The notes under the pieces were generated by a model. It was not told the origin of the DNA and ran no database searches. It saw only the letters and a program-made list of their open reading frames with translations. A DNA stretch of 64,000 nt from Bin80 sp026709335 (lineage in GTDB: Bacteria > Bacteroidota > Rhodothermia > Rhodothermales > Bin80): NCBI GenBank assembly GCA_965200825.1, contig OZ241385.1, positions 2,914,001-2,978,000 on the forward strand, given 5' to 3'. Positions 1 to 8,942 of the stretch are shown here, piece by piece. Numbering within the stretch: position 1 is the stretch's first letter; every line of letters begins with the position of its first letter. The translations under genes and the position numbers were made by a program.

Positions 1-2049
1 TCCTCCCAATGCCTGAGCAATCGGGTGATAGGAAGGGATTTGTCCCGCGTCAATCAATCCATACACAGGATGGAAATTTGTCTGGATATTCTGAAGGTTA
101 ACCTGTCCGGGCGTGGGCGCGCGCACTCCGGTACTTACTGATCCGCGTATACTCAGCACAGGTGTCGCGCGCCATAAGGCAGCCACCTTTCCTGTAAGTG
201 TGGTTCCAAAGTCCTTATAAAAGTCTTCAAAGCGCCCCGCAATGCCGAGTTGAAACGACGGGAAAACGTCTGCTTCAAGGTCAATATATGCCGCATAATT
301 CGGACGTCCCCACTTTCCGGCATACTCCGGAGGAATTCCCTGATCTCCGTTGGATCCCACCGAAAAGGTGTAGGGACCCTGCCTTACATAGGGACCAACC
401 GAATAGGAAAAAAGGTCTCCAGGGCGGGTTTCAAAGACCTCGGTGCGCCACTGAGCTCCCCAGGCTATGTTTAGCGGTGAATGGAAACCATCTATCTCAA
501 CAGGGTAGGTCATATCCAGGTTCACTCCATATTCCAGTTGCACGAAATCACGCTGACGGAATTCAGATGGGTTCTCCGGCCCCCAGGATGCATTCACTGT
601 ATTTCGAATGAAGTAGTCCATAAAGCTTCTGCCGAGACTGGCACTCGCATCCCATGTCAGTCCGGATGGGGAGCCTCCACCGATGCCCAATACCCCACTC
701 ACATCCGAAATGTCTGCACCAAACCTGGGCGTGAATCCACCAGGAAAATCCTCGTTAAACAGATAGCATGTCCCCTGGTATTTTGAGACAAAGGATTGCA
801 CTGCATCAAAATTTGAATCCAGAGGAGGAAGGTCTTCCAGGGATAGGCAGTCAATCCCGTCATTGGGGTCCAGGTCAGCCACCGCACGGATCGCATCCTC
901 ACCAGATCCAAACCGAAATACATTTGCCCGTGCGTTCCCACCGCCAGGCATTCTGAAGAAGTAACTTCCGTTGCCATGGCGTCGCCCATAGCCTCCAAAA
1001 GTATACAGGCGGGTAGACGGACTCAGTCGCAGTTCGGCATTGACGAATGTAGTTATGGCATGGTCAATATCCGGGTTTCCCCAAATAATTGCAGGGCGTT
1101 TAACTGGATATCCTTTAGCGATCAAGGTTTTTGCATCTGCCTGATCAACGGATCGACTCGTAGGCTCTATATTTCGGTATTCGAGACTCACATTGATAAA
1201 GCCATTATCGGTGAGCGGGAATCCGGCGTTGGTTGCAAGGGAGATATAACGTCCATCTCCCTGATGATACTGTCCCACCTGTGATCGAACCAGAAATCCA
1301 TCACTGGCATCACGTAACTGTAGATTGAAAACGCCCGCAACTGCGTCTGCACCATATTGGGCGGAAGCGCCATCACGAAGTACTTCAAACTGCTTCACTG
1401 CAATCGCCGGGATCATATTCATGTCAGGCCCCTGAGAGCCGAGGATCAGAGCACTGCCGAACAAGGCAATAGAGCCTGTACGGTGGCGGCGCTTCCCATT
1501 GACGAGCAGGATTGTGTTATCGGGTGAAAGTCCTCTGAGAGTAGGGGGTCTGACAAAGGTCGTGGATCCGTCTATTTCGTGTCTCTGAACATTATAGGAG
1601 GGGATTTGAGATCGGAGTATGTCATCAATATCTGTACTCGCGGTGCTCTGTAGATCTCGCGGGGAGATCACATCAATAGGCACTACGGAATCTGTCACAA
1701 GTCGGGGAAGGCGTCGGCTACCCACAACGGCCAGACCTTCAAGGACTGCAATGGACGGAACCAGCGCTACATTGAATTGATCATTGCCCTCGACAGGCGC
1801 AAGACGCTGGGTTACGTATCCAATAAATGAAAAGACCAGAATGTCATCGGCAGAGCGCACTGTAAGCTCAAATGTGCCGTCCGATGCAGTGGAAGTACCA
1901 ATGGTAGTTCCTTCAATGAGGACAGTTACGGACTGGAGGGGGTCTCCGGTTTCCGCATCAGTCACTGTTCCACGTACGGCTACCTGGGCGTTGACGTTGG
2001 ATGCAGTCCAGAAAATCAAGAAGAAAAAGCAAAGCCTGAAATATGACAT
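1..2049 (-). CDS. TonB-dependent receptor, SusC/RagA-like (3' end outside window)
   Basis: Open frame of 683 codons from an ATG at 2049 to the window edge, so the C-terminal barrel is missing. Residues 1-22 form a signal peptide ending NVNAQ. About 23-105 is a carboxypeptidase-regulatory-like domain (VRGTVTDAETGDPLQSVTV). About 115-230 is the TonB plug, with ILLVNGKRRHR, IPAIAVKQFEVLRDGASAQYGADAVAGV; the rest is beta-barrel with aromatic-rich strands. The family imports bulky substrates through the outer membrane, powered by TonB-ExbBD. The substrate cannot be read here; no SusD partner is visible on the upstream side. The plug resembles the subgroup whose plug carries a long conserved GAQGPDLN-like segment (here GSQGPDMN). 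The family assignment is firm, the substrate unknown. Confidence 0.92.
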   Translation of the reverse strand, partial: MSYFRLCFFFLIFWTASNVNAQVAVRGTVTDAETGDPLQSVTVLIEGTTIGTSTASDGTFELTVRSADDILVFSFIGYVTQRLAPVEGNDQFNVALVPSIAVLEGLAVVGSRRLPRLVTDSVVPIDVISPRDLQSTASTDIDDILRSQIPSYNVQRHEIDGSTTFVRPPTLRGLSPDNTILLVNGKRRHRTGSIALFGSALILGSQGPDMNMIPAIAVKQFEVLRDGASAQYGADAVAGVFNLQLRDASDGFLVRSQVGQYHQGDGRYISLATNAGFPLTDNGFINVSLEYRNIEPTSRSVDQADAKTLIAKGYPVKRPAIIWGNPDIDHAITTFVNAELRLSPSTRLYTFGGYGRRHGNGSYFFRMPGGGNARANVFRFGSGEDAIRAVADLDPNDGIDCLSLEDLPPLDSNFDAVQSFVSKYQGTCYLFNEDFPGGFTPRFGADISDVSGVLGIGGGSPSGLTWDASASLGRSFMDYFIRNTVNASWGPENPSEFRQRDFVQLEYGVNLDMTYPVEIDGFHSPLNIAWGAQWRTEVFETRPGDLFSYSVGPYVRQGPYTFSVGSNGDQGIPPEYAGKWGRPNYAAYIDLEADVFPSFQLGIAGRFEDFYKDFGTTLTGKVAALWRATPVLSIRGSVSTGVRAPTPGQVNLQNIQTNFHPVYGLIDAGQIPSYHPIAQALGG

Positions 2050-2459
2050 ATTCTAAGTAAAAAATCTCCACTGAGAGCCTCTTGCAAAATATCCCTTACT
2101 TGAGTACAAACATTACTCCAAGAGTACCTGCGGGATTTTTCTGCCTGAACAGGGGTTTGCAAGAACCTTCTAATTTTATTATATCCCATAAAACCCGTTA
2201 CGTATCATTGATTCCTAAAATTTGGGTCATATGGCCGAATTCAGGAACCAAACTAAGCATTTTTTTGATGAATTGTAATTCCAGGTTCTAGTAGGCGTTT
2301 TGTTTTTCAAAGACTCCCTCCGCAGGGATCCGTGGGTTCGTAGAGCAGAGCCAGAATTTGGTCAGCATGACTCAATTCTAGAAGCTTGTGGTTTGGCAGT
2401 ATGGGGCTTCCAAAGATTTTTCGCAGGATCGCATCGGTTTTCAAGATATCGATACAGTG
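2050..2459. other. Intergenic, 410 bp, no gene seen
   Basis: A/T-rich spacer between the receptor start (minus strand) and the tRNA-Ser gene. It must hold the receptor promoter. Frames that cross it and the tRNAs are chance openings caused by tRNA sequence. I see no clear terminator or repeat. Confidence 0.5.
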
Positions 2460-2544
2460 CGGAGGGGGAGGGATTCGAACCCCCGGTACCTTGCAGTACG
2501 CTGGTTTTCAAGACCAGTGCATTCGACCACTCTGCCACCCCTCC
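2460..2544 (-). tRNA. tRNA-Ser (anticodon TGA)
   Basis: Class II tRNA of 85 nt. The acceptor stem GGAGGGG pairs with CCCCTCC and the discriminator is G, as in serine tRNAs. The anticodon arm CTGGT-CTTGAAA-ACCAG gives TGA, a long variable arm follows, and the T arm contains GGTTCGAATCC. The 3' CCA is not encoded. Confidence 0.96.
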
Positions 2545-2607
2545 GGGACTTTGTCCTAGAGTCCACACCCATACAGCTTATTTTTCCACACAATCGTTTC
2601 TAAGATG

Positions 2608-2695
2608 CGGAGAGGGTGGGATTCGAACCCACGATGAGCTGTTAACCCATACTCCCTTAGCAGGGGAGCGCCTTCAGCCACTCGGCCACCTCTCC
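2608..2695 (-). tRNA. tRNA-Ser (anticodon GCT)
   Basis: Class II tRNA of 88 nt. The acceptor stem is GGAGAGG/CCTCTCC with a G discriminator. The anticodon loop in CTCCC-CTGCTAA-GGGAG gives GCT, followed by a long variable arm and GGTTCGAATCC in the T arm. CCA is not encoded. It lies 34 bp after atpG on the same strand and 63 bp before the other tRNA-Ser, so the two may be transcribed together, possibly as a tail of the atp operon (inference). Confidence 0.96.
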
Positions 2696-2729
2696 CAAGG
2701 ATCGTCTATACGGGATAGACACTGATACT

Positions 2730-3656
2730 TCAGCTATTACCCTCTAACGCGTTTGCACCACTAATGATTTCCAGAATTTCGGTCGTAATTGCACTCTGTC
2801 GTGCACGATTATATTGAAGTCGGAGGGCCTGCAGGAGCTCGCTCGCATTTGAGGTGGCATTATCCATTGCCACCATGCGTGCTCCCTGCTCAGCGGCGGA
2901 AGACTCAAGAAGTGCACGCCAAATTTCAAAATTCACGAATCGTGGGACTAACGCGTCCAGGATGGTAGTAGCATCGGGGTCATAGAGGTAATCAGCCCTG
3001 TACCGTTCTGGAATTTCGGGAACCGCTACATCTTCAAGAAGCATGACCGGAGTTCGAAACTGCTGTGGAGGAATCGGGATGAGGGGGGCCACAATCCTGT
3101 TTTGAGCAATAGTATTTTTGAATTCATTGTAGACGAGCTTGACAACATCCCACTGCCCCTTGATATATCCATCGATCGCAAGTTTCCCGATACTGATCGC
3201 ATTTTCAAAGCTCAATTCTCTGAATACCCCACTGAAATCTGCGGCGAGGGTATATCCGCGTTTGCTGAAGTACTCAGCTCCCTTACGCCCTGCTGCAATA
3301 ATCTGAAGAGATCCGTTTGCATGAAGGTCAGCGTATTTGGAATGAATCAGTGTCTCTGCTGTTTTGATCACGTTACTGTTGAAAGCACCGGCGAGTCCTC
3401 GATCTCCTGTGACCACAATGATCAGTGCGCTTTTGATCTCCTCGTGCTTCCTCAGAAGCGGGTGTGCTTCTACAGCACCCTGACGCTTTAGATGCTCAAT
3501 GATTTCACCAATCTTGTAGGCGTAGGGTCTTGTTTTGAAAATATTCTCTTGGGCACGTCTGAGTTTTGCCGCCGCCACCATTTTCATGGCGCGGGTGACC
3601 TGTTGTGTATTCTCAACAGAACCGATTCGCGTTCGTATGTCGCGCAGGGTCGCCAT
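2730..3656 (-). CDS. atpG: ATP synthase F1 subunit gamma
   Basis: Central stalk of F1, which turns inside the alpha3-beta3 ring and couples proton flow to ATP synthesis. The N-terminal helix ATLRDIRTRIGSVENTQQVT and the C-terminal helix near ALRLQYNRARQSAITTEI are the two conserved ends that form the rotor coiled coil; the middle is the Rossmann-like globular part (VVTGDRGLAGAFN). 308 aa, slightly longer than the E. coli protein, mainly because of inserts in the middle. The ATG at 3656 shares its A with the atpA stop codon (TGATG), so I prefer it over the TTG one codon upstream. Last gene of the atp cluster. Confidence 0.97.
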   Translation of the reverse strand: MATLRDIRTRIGSVENTQQVTRAMKMVAAAKLRRAQENIFKTRPYAYKIGEIIEHLKRQGAVEAHPLLRKHEEIKSALIIVVTGDRGLAGAFNSNVIKTAETLIHSKYADLHANGSLQIIAAGRKGAEYFSKRGYTLAADFSGVFRELSFENAISIGKLAIDGYIKGQWDVVKLVYNEFKNTIAQNRIVAPLIPIPPQQFRTPVMLLEDVAVPEIPERYRADYLYDPDATTILDALVPRFVNFEIWRALLESSAAEQGARMVAMDNATSNASELLQALRLQYNRARQSAITTEILEIISGANALEGNS

Positions 3657-5251
3657 CAAGCTTTGGCAGCGTAGAGTTCAACGAGTCGGGTTGCTTCCTG
3701 CCGGAAGGATTCTTTGGCTTCATTCGATAATGCGCCAGTTTCTCGAATGCTTGCCAGAGCTTCGGCGGCGCGAATACGCAGGTTTTCAAGAAGTTCCGTC
3801 TCGAAGCGTTCCATATCAGCGACCGCTACCGAATCCAGAAGCCCCTCACTGCCAATGAAAATAATAGCGACCTGCTCTTCAACAGGAACGGGTTGAAACT
3901 GTCCCTGCTTGAGTAATTCTACGAGGCATTCTCCGCGTCGTAGCTGTCGTTGGGTTGCAGGATCAAGATCAGATCCAAATTTGGAAAAAGCCTCGAGTTC
4001 ACGGTATTGGGCCAAATCCAGTCGCAACATTCCTGCAGCAGATTTCATGGCTTTGATCTGCGCATTGCCACCCACACGGCTGACCGAAATTCCCACATTG
4101 ATCGCAGGACGGATGCCCGCATTGAAGAGATCGGGCTCCAAGTAGATCTGGCCATCCGTAATCGAAATCACATTGGTCGGGATATAGGCGTCCACAGCTC
4201 CGGCTTGGGTCTCAATGACGGGAAGAGCAGTCAGTGAGCCACCACCTTTGACACGGCCTTTGAGTGAATCGGGAAGATCATTCATCTGTGAAGCGATTTC
4301 TTGACTCGAAGTGATCTTGGCTGCACGCTCCAAAAGGCGACTGTGCAGATAGAACACATCTCCAGGATAGGCTTCTCGGCCAGGAGGGCGGCGAAGTAGT
4401 AGAGATACCTGCCGATAGGCAACTGCCTGCTTGGACAGGTCATCGAAAATTACCAGTGCGTGTCGTCCGGTATCCCGAAAATACTCTCCAATACAGGCAC
4501 CGGCAAAAGGGGCGATAAACTGTAGCGGTGCGGCAACGGAAGCAGGGGCGTTGACAATCACGGTATAGTCCATCGCACCATTTTCTTCCAGTGCTCGAGC
4601 AACCTGGGCAACCGTGGAAGCCTTCTGTCCGATTGCGACATAAATACAGTAGACAGGCGCCTCGGTTTCATGCGTAGAGCGCTGACTGATAATCGTATCA
4701 ATGAGTACAGCGGTTTTGCCGGTTTGTCGGTCGCCAATGACCAGTTCTCGCTGCCCGCGTCCGATAGGGATCATGGAATCAATCGCCTTGATCCCGGTCA
4801 CCAGAGGCTCGGAGACGGGCTGGCGGTAGATCACGCCCGGTGCCTTGCGCTCCAGGGGCATTTCACAGGTTTCGCCGGTGAGGGCGCCTTTCCCGTCAAT
4901 GACATTTCCAAGAGGATCAATGACCCGTCCCAACATGCTGTCGGTTACCTGAATGGAGGCGATTTGCCGTGTCCGCCGAGCTTGATCGCCCTCCTTGACC
5001 TCATGAACTTCTCCAAAAAGAATGGCACCAACGTTATCCTCTTCCAGGTTAAGAACCATCCCCGTGACGTTACGATCCGGGAATACGATCAGTTCTCCGG
5101 CTTGTACCTGGGATAGTCCATAGAGTCGGGCAATGCCATCTCCCACCTGAAGGACAGTGCCTACCTCGTACACATCTGTTTCGGACTCAAAGCCACCAAG
5201 CTCCTGCCTGAGCAGTGCTGTAACTTCGTCCGGTCGTATAGCCGTTGTCAT
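3656..5251 (-). CDS. atpA: ATP synthase F1 subunit alpha
   Basis: Non-catalytic nucleotide-binding subunit of F1. Order of domains: N-terminal beta barrel (about 25-95, VGDGIARLYGL), nucleotide-binding domain with Walker A GDRQTGKT at 173-180, then the ATPase alpha/beta signature PAINVGISVSRVGG and a helical C-terminal domain ending in IRETGALSNEAKESF. 531 aa against about 510 for most homologues. It lies between atpH (15 bp gap) and atpG (1-base overlap) in one minus-strand operon. No unusual residues seen. Confidence 0.98.
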   Translation of the reverse strand: MTTAIRPDEVTALLRQELGGFESETDVYEVGTVLQVGDGIARLYGLSQVQAGELIVFPDRNVTGMVLNLEEDNVGAILFGEVHEVKEGDQARRTRQIASIQVTDSMLGRVIDPLGNVIDGKGALTGETCEMPLERKAPGVIYRQPVSEPLVTGIKAIDSMIPIGRGQRELVIGDRQTGKTAVLIDTIISQRSTHETEAPVYCIYVAIGQKASTVAQVARALEENGAMDYTVIVNAPASVAAPLQFIAPFAGACIGEYFRDTGRHALVIFDDLSKQAVAYRQVSLLLRRPPGREAYPGDVFYLHSRLLERAAKITSSQEIASQMNDLPDSLKGRVKGGGSLTALPVIETQAGAVDAYIPTNVISITDGQIYLEPDLFNAGIRPAINVGISVSRVGGNAQIKAMKSAAGMLRLDLAQYRELEAFSKFGSDLDPATQRQLRRGECLVELLKQGQFQPVPVEEQVAIIFIGSEGLLDSVAVADMERFETELLENLRIRAAEALASIRETGALSNEAKESFRQEATRLVELYAAKA

Positions 5252-5266
5252 AATTTGTTGTGTTGA

Positions 5267-5800
5267 TTAAGCCTGTGCATGCAGGCGAGCCTGAAGTAGT
5301 GAAAGCTGGTGACGAACACTGCCGTCATAGACGGTGTCCCCAATTTTGAGCACAATTCCCCCCATCAGTCCAGGGTCTACAATCACCTCAAGGCGTACGT
5401 TACGGTTCAGTCTGGTGCTGAGTGCATTCTGAAGACGCATTTGTCCGTTCATAGACAGTTCAGAATGTACAAGAACCCGTACAGAGGTGATGCCCTGTGC
5501 TTCGTCGGACAGGACCAGAAACCGGGCCAGAATTGAGCCGAGAAAGGATTCTCTTTCCCGTTGAACCAGCATCTGCAGAAACTGAAGAGTAATGGAATGA
5601 ATATGTTCGGCAAACAGCGATTCCAAGACTGCAGATTTTTTCGGTCGAGGGACAATAGGGCTTTTCAGGAACTGCTCCAGTTCGGCAGAACTGTCCAGCG
5701 TTTCCCTGATCAATTCCACATCATCTATCACCGAAGCCGTTTGAGCAGCCTCCAGATAGAGCGCCTGTGCATAGCGCTGGGCAACCGTGGAAGAGGTCAT
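5267..5800 (-). CDS. atpH: ATP synthase F1 subunit delta
   Basis: Peripheral-stalk protein that sits on top of F1 and connects it to subunit b. 177 aa, the normal length. N-terminal helical bundle starting VAQRYAQALYLEA, typical of OSCP/delta, and the C-terminal signature LMGGIVLKIGDTVYDGSVRHQL. The start ATG overlaps the atpF stop by four bases (ATGA), which suggests translational coupling. Confidence 0.97.
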   Translation of the reverse strand: MTSSTVAQRYAQALYLEAAQTASVIDDVELIRETLDSSAELEQFLKSPIVPRPKKSAVLESLFAEHIHSITLQFLQMLVQRERESFLGSILARFLVLSDEAQGITSVRVLVHSELSMNGQMRLQNALSTRLNRNVRLEVIVDPGLMGGIVLKIGDTVYDGSVRHQLSLLQARLHAQA

Positions 5801-6330
5801 GCCTGATACGAAGAAGCTTGCGGCCCCGCTTCTGTGCCTAGTTCGTCGATAAAGCGGTCAACAAGTGCATGCTGACGTGAGGCGTCCAGGTTTTCCTGGA
5901 GCACTTTCTCCGCGGCCAGAATTGCCAGGTCAACCACTTCACTGCGCAGCGTTTGCAGTGCGCGTTCTTTGTCCCGTTCAATCTCTTCCTGCGCCTGTTC
6001 ACGAAGACCGGCGATCTCTTCTCGCGTGCGCTGCACTTGCTGGTCCCTGAGGTTCTGGGCTTCTTCTCGAGCTTCACGAAGCAATCGCTGTGCATCTTGT
6101 TCTGCTTCACGGCGAATCTGGGCATTACTTTCCTGTATCCGCCTGCTTTCAGCAAGTGCTTCTTCGGCACGATTCATGGAGGTTGCGATGGTTTCCTCAC
6201 GCTCCGACAATGCCGAGGTGATAGGTCCCCATGCATATTTACGGAGAATCAGTAGCAGGGCAAGAAATACCACCGTAAACCAGACGACCAGGCCAACGTT
6301 GGCACTCAATAGGCTTGCGGCAAGCACCAT
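5797..6330 (-). CDS. atpF: ATP synthase F0 subunit b
   Basis: Membrane-anchored half of the peripheral stalk. One transmembrane helix near residues 8-28 (GLVVWFTVVFLALLLILRKY, with the typical KYAWGPI after it) and then a long highly charged coiled coil to about residue 150 (ALSEREETIATSMNRAEEALAESR). 177 aa. It overlaps atpH by four bases and follows atpE by 9 bp. Confidence 0.97.
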   Translation of the reverse strand: MVLAASLLSANVGLVVWFTVVFLALLLILRKYAWGPITSALSEREETIATSMNRAEEALAESRRIQESNAQIRREAEQDAQRLLREAREEAQNLRDQQVQRTREEIAGLREQAQEEIERDKERALQTLRSEVVDLAILAAEKVLQENLDASRQHALVDRFIDELGTEAGPQASSYQA

Positions 6331-6339
6331 GACAAATAT

Positions 6340-6567
6340 CTACTTAAAGGCAAGAATAAAGGAGATAACCAGCCCAAACAGTGCAACCCCTTCAATCAGG
6401 GCGGCTGCAATAATCATCGTGGTTCGAATATCGTTGGTTGCCTCCGGTTGGCGGGCAGTTCCCTCCATAGCGGGTCCGGCTAATCGGCCTATACCGAGTC
6501 CGGTTCCGATGGCAACGAGTCCAGTGCCTAATCCGGCACCGAGGAATGCAAGAGCTTGTGGGTCCAT
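6340..6567 (-). CDS. atpE: ATP synthase F0 subunit c
   Basis: 75-aa hairpin that builds the rotor ring. Two glycine/alanine-rich helices: about 6-28 (LGAGLGTGLVAIGTGLGIG) and about 50-73. The polar loop is ARQPEA and the ion-binding carboxylate is the Glu in AAALIEGVALFG. The Gln and Ser/Thr partners seen in sodium-type rings are absent, so a proton ring is inferred. The ATG at 6567 (MDPQALAFL) fits the family. A longer upstream in-frame extension covers the atpB end and is not credible. Confidence 0.96.
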   Translation of the reverse strand: MDPQALAFLGAGLGTGLVAIGTGLGIGRLAGPAMEGTARQPEATNDIRTTMIIAAALIEGVALFGLVISFILAFK

Positions 6568-6598
6568 GAAAAATAAATGTTTAGAGTTGTTTATACGG

Positions 6599-7684
6599 TT
6601 AATGAGCCTCACTGTGCGAATGATCGGCAATTGCCATTCCAATGAACAGTGCGGACAGGATAGTAAAGATGTAGGCTTGGATAAATGCAATCAGAATCTC
6701 AAGAAACATCACGAATAAAGTAAAAGCCAGACTGACTGGAACGACACCGGAGCCGGCGACTTCACCAAACAGTTGAGTAAATGTAAAAATCATCCCGATG
6801 AGGCTGAGAATCACCAGATGGCCAGCAGTGAGATTGGCAAAGAGCCTGATGGCAAGTGCAATCGGCTTGGTGAAGAGTCCCATAATTTCGGTCGGGATCA
6901 ATAGAAGTTTGACAGGAATCGGCATTCCGGGAGGCCAGAAAACATGTCTCCAGTGATCTTTCGATCCATTCACTTGGGTCAGGATAAACGTGAACGCAGC
7001 CAAGACTGCAGTAATGTTGAGGTTTGAGGTGGCGGTTGCGCCAAAAGGCACAAGCCCCAACAGATTACAGGTCAGGATAAAGAAGAATGCCGTGAGCAGA
7101 TACGGTAGAAACCGCTGGTGATGCTGTTTCCCCAGATTTGGAATTGCAATATCGTCCCGTACAAAGACGACCAATGTTTCAAACAGATTCTGAAACAGGC
7201 CCCTGGGAGCACTGGTACGCCCGATGCCGCGCTTATATCGATTTGCCAGTTGTAGAAAAATGGTCAGCAAAATCCCCGATGCGAGGAGGCCGAACATCAA
7301 ATGTTTAGTGATAGAGAAATCCACCACAACCGATCCTTCATCGGGGACCAGTGTCGCATCCAGATGTTTACCGGATGCGATCAACTCGTCAAGATCTGCA
7401 TGATCATTTCCATGCGTTTCAGTATGAAGATCGGGATGCATTTCGCCGGAGCGTAGCGCGCTTTTCGTTGACCAGTAAGTGCGCAGGCTGTACCCCGTCA
7501 ATTCGCTGCGAACTACGAAAATTCTGGGTAATTCCACTTTCCCGATTGGTAGAAAATCAAGGTAGTATGCATCTGCAGTATGATGCACTGCATCAAATTC
7601 ATCTTCATCCGCCGCGAAGGTATTCAGAGGGCTCAGAAGTGCGACTGAACACAGCAGACAAGTCAAACAGTGTATTGGATGCAT
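6599..7684 (-). CDS. atpB: ATP synthase F0 subunit a
   Basis: Stator of the proton channel. 361 aa, longer than proteobacterial subunit a because of an N-terminal signal peptide (about 1-26, ending NTFAAD) and a soluble stretch rich in His/Asp (about 70-110, HPDLHTETHGNDHADLDE); such an extension is common in Bacteroidota-like lineages. Conserved helix with IALAIRLFANLTAGHL contains the essential Arg. C-terminal helix AFIQAYIFTILSALFIG. The ATG at 7684 overlaps the stop of the preceding small gene (ATGA), which fixes the start. Confidence 0.96.
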   Translation of the reverse strand: MHPIHCLTCLLCSVALLSPLNTFAADEDEFDAVHHTADAYYLDFLPIGKVELPRIFVVRSELTGYSLRTYWSTKSALRSGEMHPDLHTETHGNDHADLDELIASGKHLDATLVPDEGSVVVDFSITKHLMFGLLASGILLTIFLQLANRYKRGIGRTSAPRGLFQNLFETLVVFVRDDIAIPNLGKQHHQRFLPYLLTAFFFILTCNLLGLVPFGATATSNLNITAVLAAFTFILTQVNGSKDHWRHVFWPPGMPIPVKLLLIPTEIMGLFTKPIALAIRLFANLTAGHLVILSLIGMIFTFTQLFGEVAGSGVVPVSLAFTLFVMFLEILIAFIQAYIFTILSALFIGMAIADHSHSEAH

Positions 7685-7959
7685 CAGGTTTTTTGGCGAG
7701 CGAGCCAAGTGATTTCAATGAAGATTCCGACCAGAGCTACAAGCAAGAAGGCAGCTGTAAAGGCAGGAAGCACAACCGGAAATAATTGAATAATTAGGAT
7801 GAGCGAAGCCAGAGCTGCAAACATACGCAGCACCATCCCGCCAAGTACAACAGGTATAAACTTCGGTGTATTCTGAGCAATCCTGACCACAATCACACTG
7901 GCTCCCGTGTAACAAAACCCCAGCAACATCCCCACCCCAATACTCCATTCTGAATTCAT
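7684..7959 (-). CDS. Small membrane protein of the atp operon, AtpI-like
   Basis: 91 aa, about four hydrophobic segments (near 7-27, 33-48, 48-63, 68-86) and almost no soluble part. Position directly before atpB, with an ATGA overlap, is where AtpI (assembly factor of the c-ring) normally lies. Sequence similarity to AtpI is weak by eye, so the AtpI-like label rests on position, size and topology. It lies 78 bp after the atpZ-like gene. Confidence 0.7.
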   Translation of the reverse strand: MNSEWSIGVGMLLGFCYTGASVIVVRIAQNTPKFIPVVLGGMVLRMFAALASLILIIQLFPVVLPAFTAAFLLVALVGIFIEITWLARQKT

Positions 7960-8037
7960 TCCCGTCAGACCACAAATTTACGAAATAACTATGAATCAGG
8001 TTTAAATCAGAGCGAATAAATTTGAAAGAACACGATT

Positions 8038-8256
8038 CTACTGACTGGAATTTGCGACGTGAATCAACCGTACGAAAACACAAACCATTCCCAGGATCGA
8101 GCACACGAGAATCAGCCATGGGGTAGTTGCCAAGAGTTGATCCAGGAGGTAACCACCGACTGCGAATGCGGCCATGGTCATACCCACTTGCATGCCAAGA
8201 CTCAGGTAGGGAGATGCGTCACGCAGATTTTTTTGCCAACTGCTTGGTTTTCCCAT
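8038..8256 (-). CDS. atpZ: AtpZ/AtpI-family protein
   Basis: 72 aa with two transmembrane helices (about 18-40 and 45-66). The first carries SLGMQVGMTMAAFAVGGYLLD, the glycine-rich pattern of the AtpZ family (also called F0F1-ATPase subunit, Ca2+/Mg2+ transporter type). AtpZ and AtpI help ring assembly or Mg2+ supply to the synthase in other bacteria. The start lies inside the 3' end of the bactofilin gene (38-bp overlap in another frame), so the two are probably translated from one mRNA. Confidence 0.85.
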   Translation of the reverse strand: MGKPSSWQKNLRDASPYLSLGMQVGMTMAAFAVGGYLLDQLLATTPWLILVCSILGMVCVFVRLIHVANSSQ

Positions 8257-8683
8257 TGGTTGCCGGCACGAGTTTAGGGGTGTGCGTTTTCGATTTTTCC
8301 GCCATATGACAGGTTCCGTTGAAGATCGCTCCTTCCTCTACAACAAGACGTTCTGCACGAATGGTCCCCTCCACTTTTGCGGTCTCGGTCAGAAACACCT
8401 TCTTGGTTCCGATGATATCTCCCTTGACTGAACCGGCAATGTTCACAATATTTGCGTTGATATTTCCATCTACAAATCCGCCATCAGTGAGGAAAATGGT
8501 TCCCTCAACCTTGAGTTCACCTTCAAGTATCCCGCAAATTCGTGTGTCGGAGGGAGAAATAAAAGATCCTTTAATCTTAGTCCCATCCGCCAAGATATTC
8601 AGGTCAAAGGCCTCTCCTGACTCTTTTGAGCTGTGAGAGATTTGAGGTGTCCTTGATTTTTTTTTGTTTGAGGGATTAAGCAT
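8219..8683 (-). CDS. Bactofilin family protein
   Basis: 154 aa counted from the ATG at 8683. A flexible Ser/Lys-rich N-terminus (1-25) precedes a bactofilin core (about 27-125) of right-handed beta-helix rungs: GTKIKGSFISPSDTRICGILEG, GFVDGNINANIVNIAGSVKGDI, AKVEGTIRAERLVVEEGAIFNG. A basic C-terminal tail (KSKTHTPK...KQLAKKSA) follows. Bactofilins polymerise without nucleotide and locate cell-wall enzymes. The M23 peptidase gene immediately upstream is the usual partner. A longer open frame upstream of 8683 lacks family similarity. Confidence 0.9.
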   Translation of the reverse strand: MLNPSNKKKSRTPQISHSSKESGEAFDLNILADGTKIKGSFISPSDTRICGILEGELKVEGTIFLTDGGFVDGNINANIVNIAGSVKGDIIGTKKVFLTETAKVEGTIRAERLVVEEGAIFNGTCHMAEKSKTHTPKLVPATNGKTKQLAKKSA

Positions 8684-8942
8684 GGTGTCACTCAAATAGT
8701 AATAGTTGCAAAATTCCGGCGATTCCGAGTCATACGCAGGATATGAATAAAAGTGTCTATGGGGTGCAGATCGTGCCCCCTGCAGAAATGGGAGAGCCAA
8801 CTGACCGGAAAATAAGCACAATAAACGCTTTGACGCATGGAATGCTCGATATCGTTTCGAACGGGTGTCTCGTTCATCTGACCCTCGCAGTACACAGCAG
8901 TATTCAAAAGCATTACTCAAATTCTGAACTTTCCACAATCCG

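Noticed and set aside
2300..2725. 141-codon plus-strand frame covering the two tRNA genes
   Set aside because: It is a chance opening through tRNA sequence; no protein family pattern.
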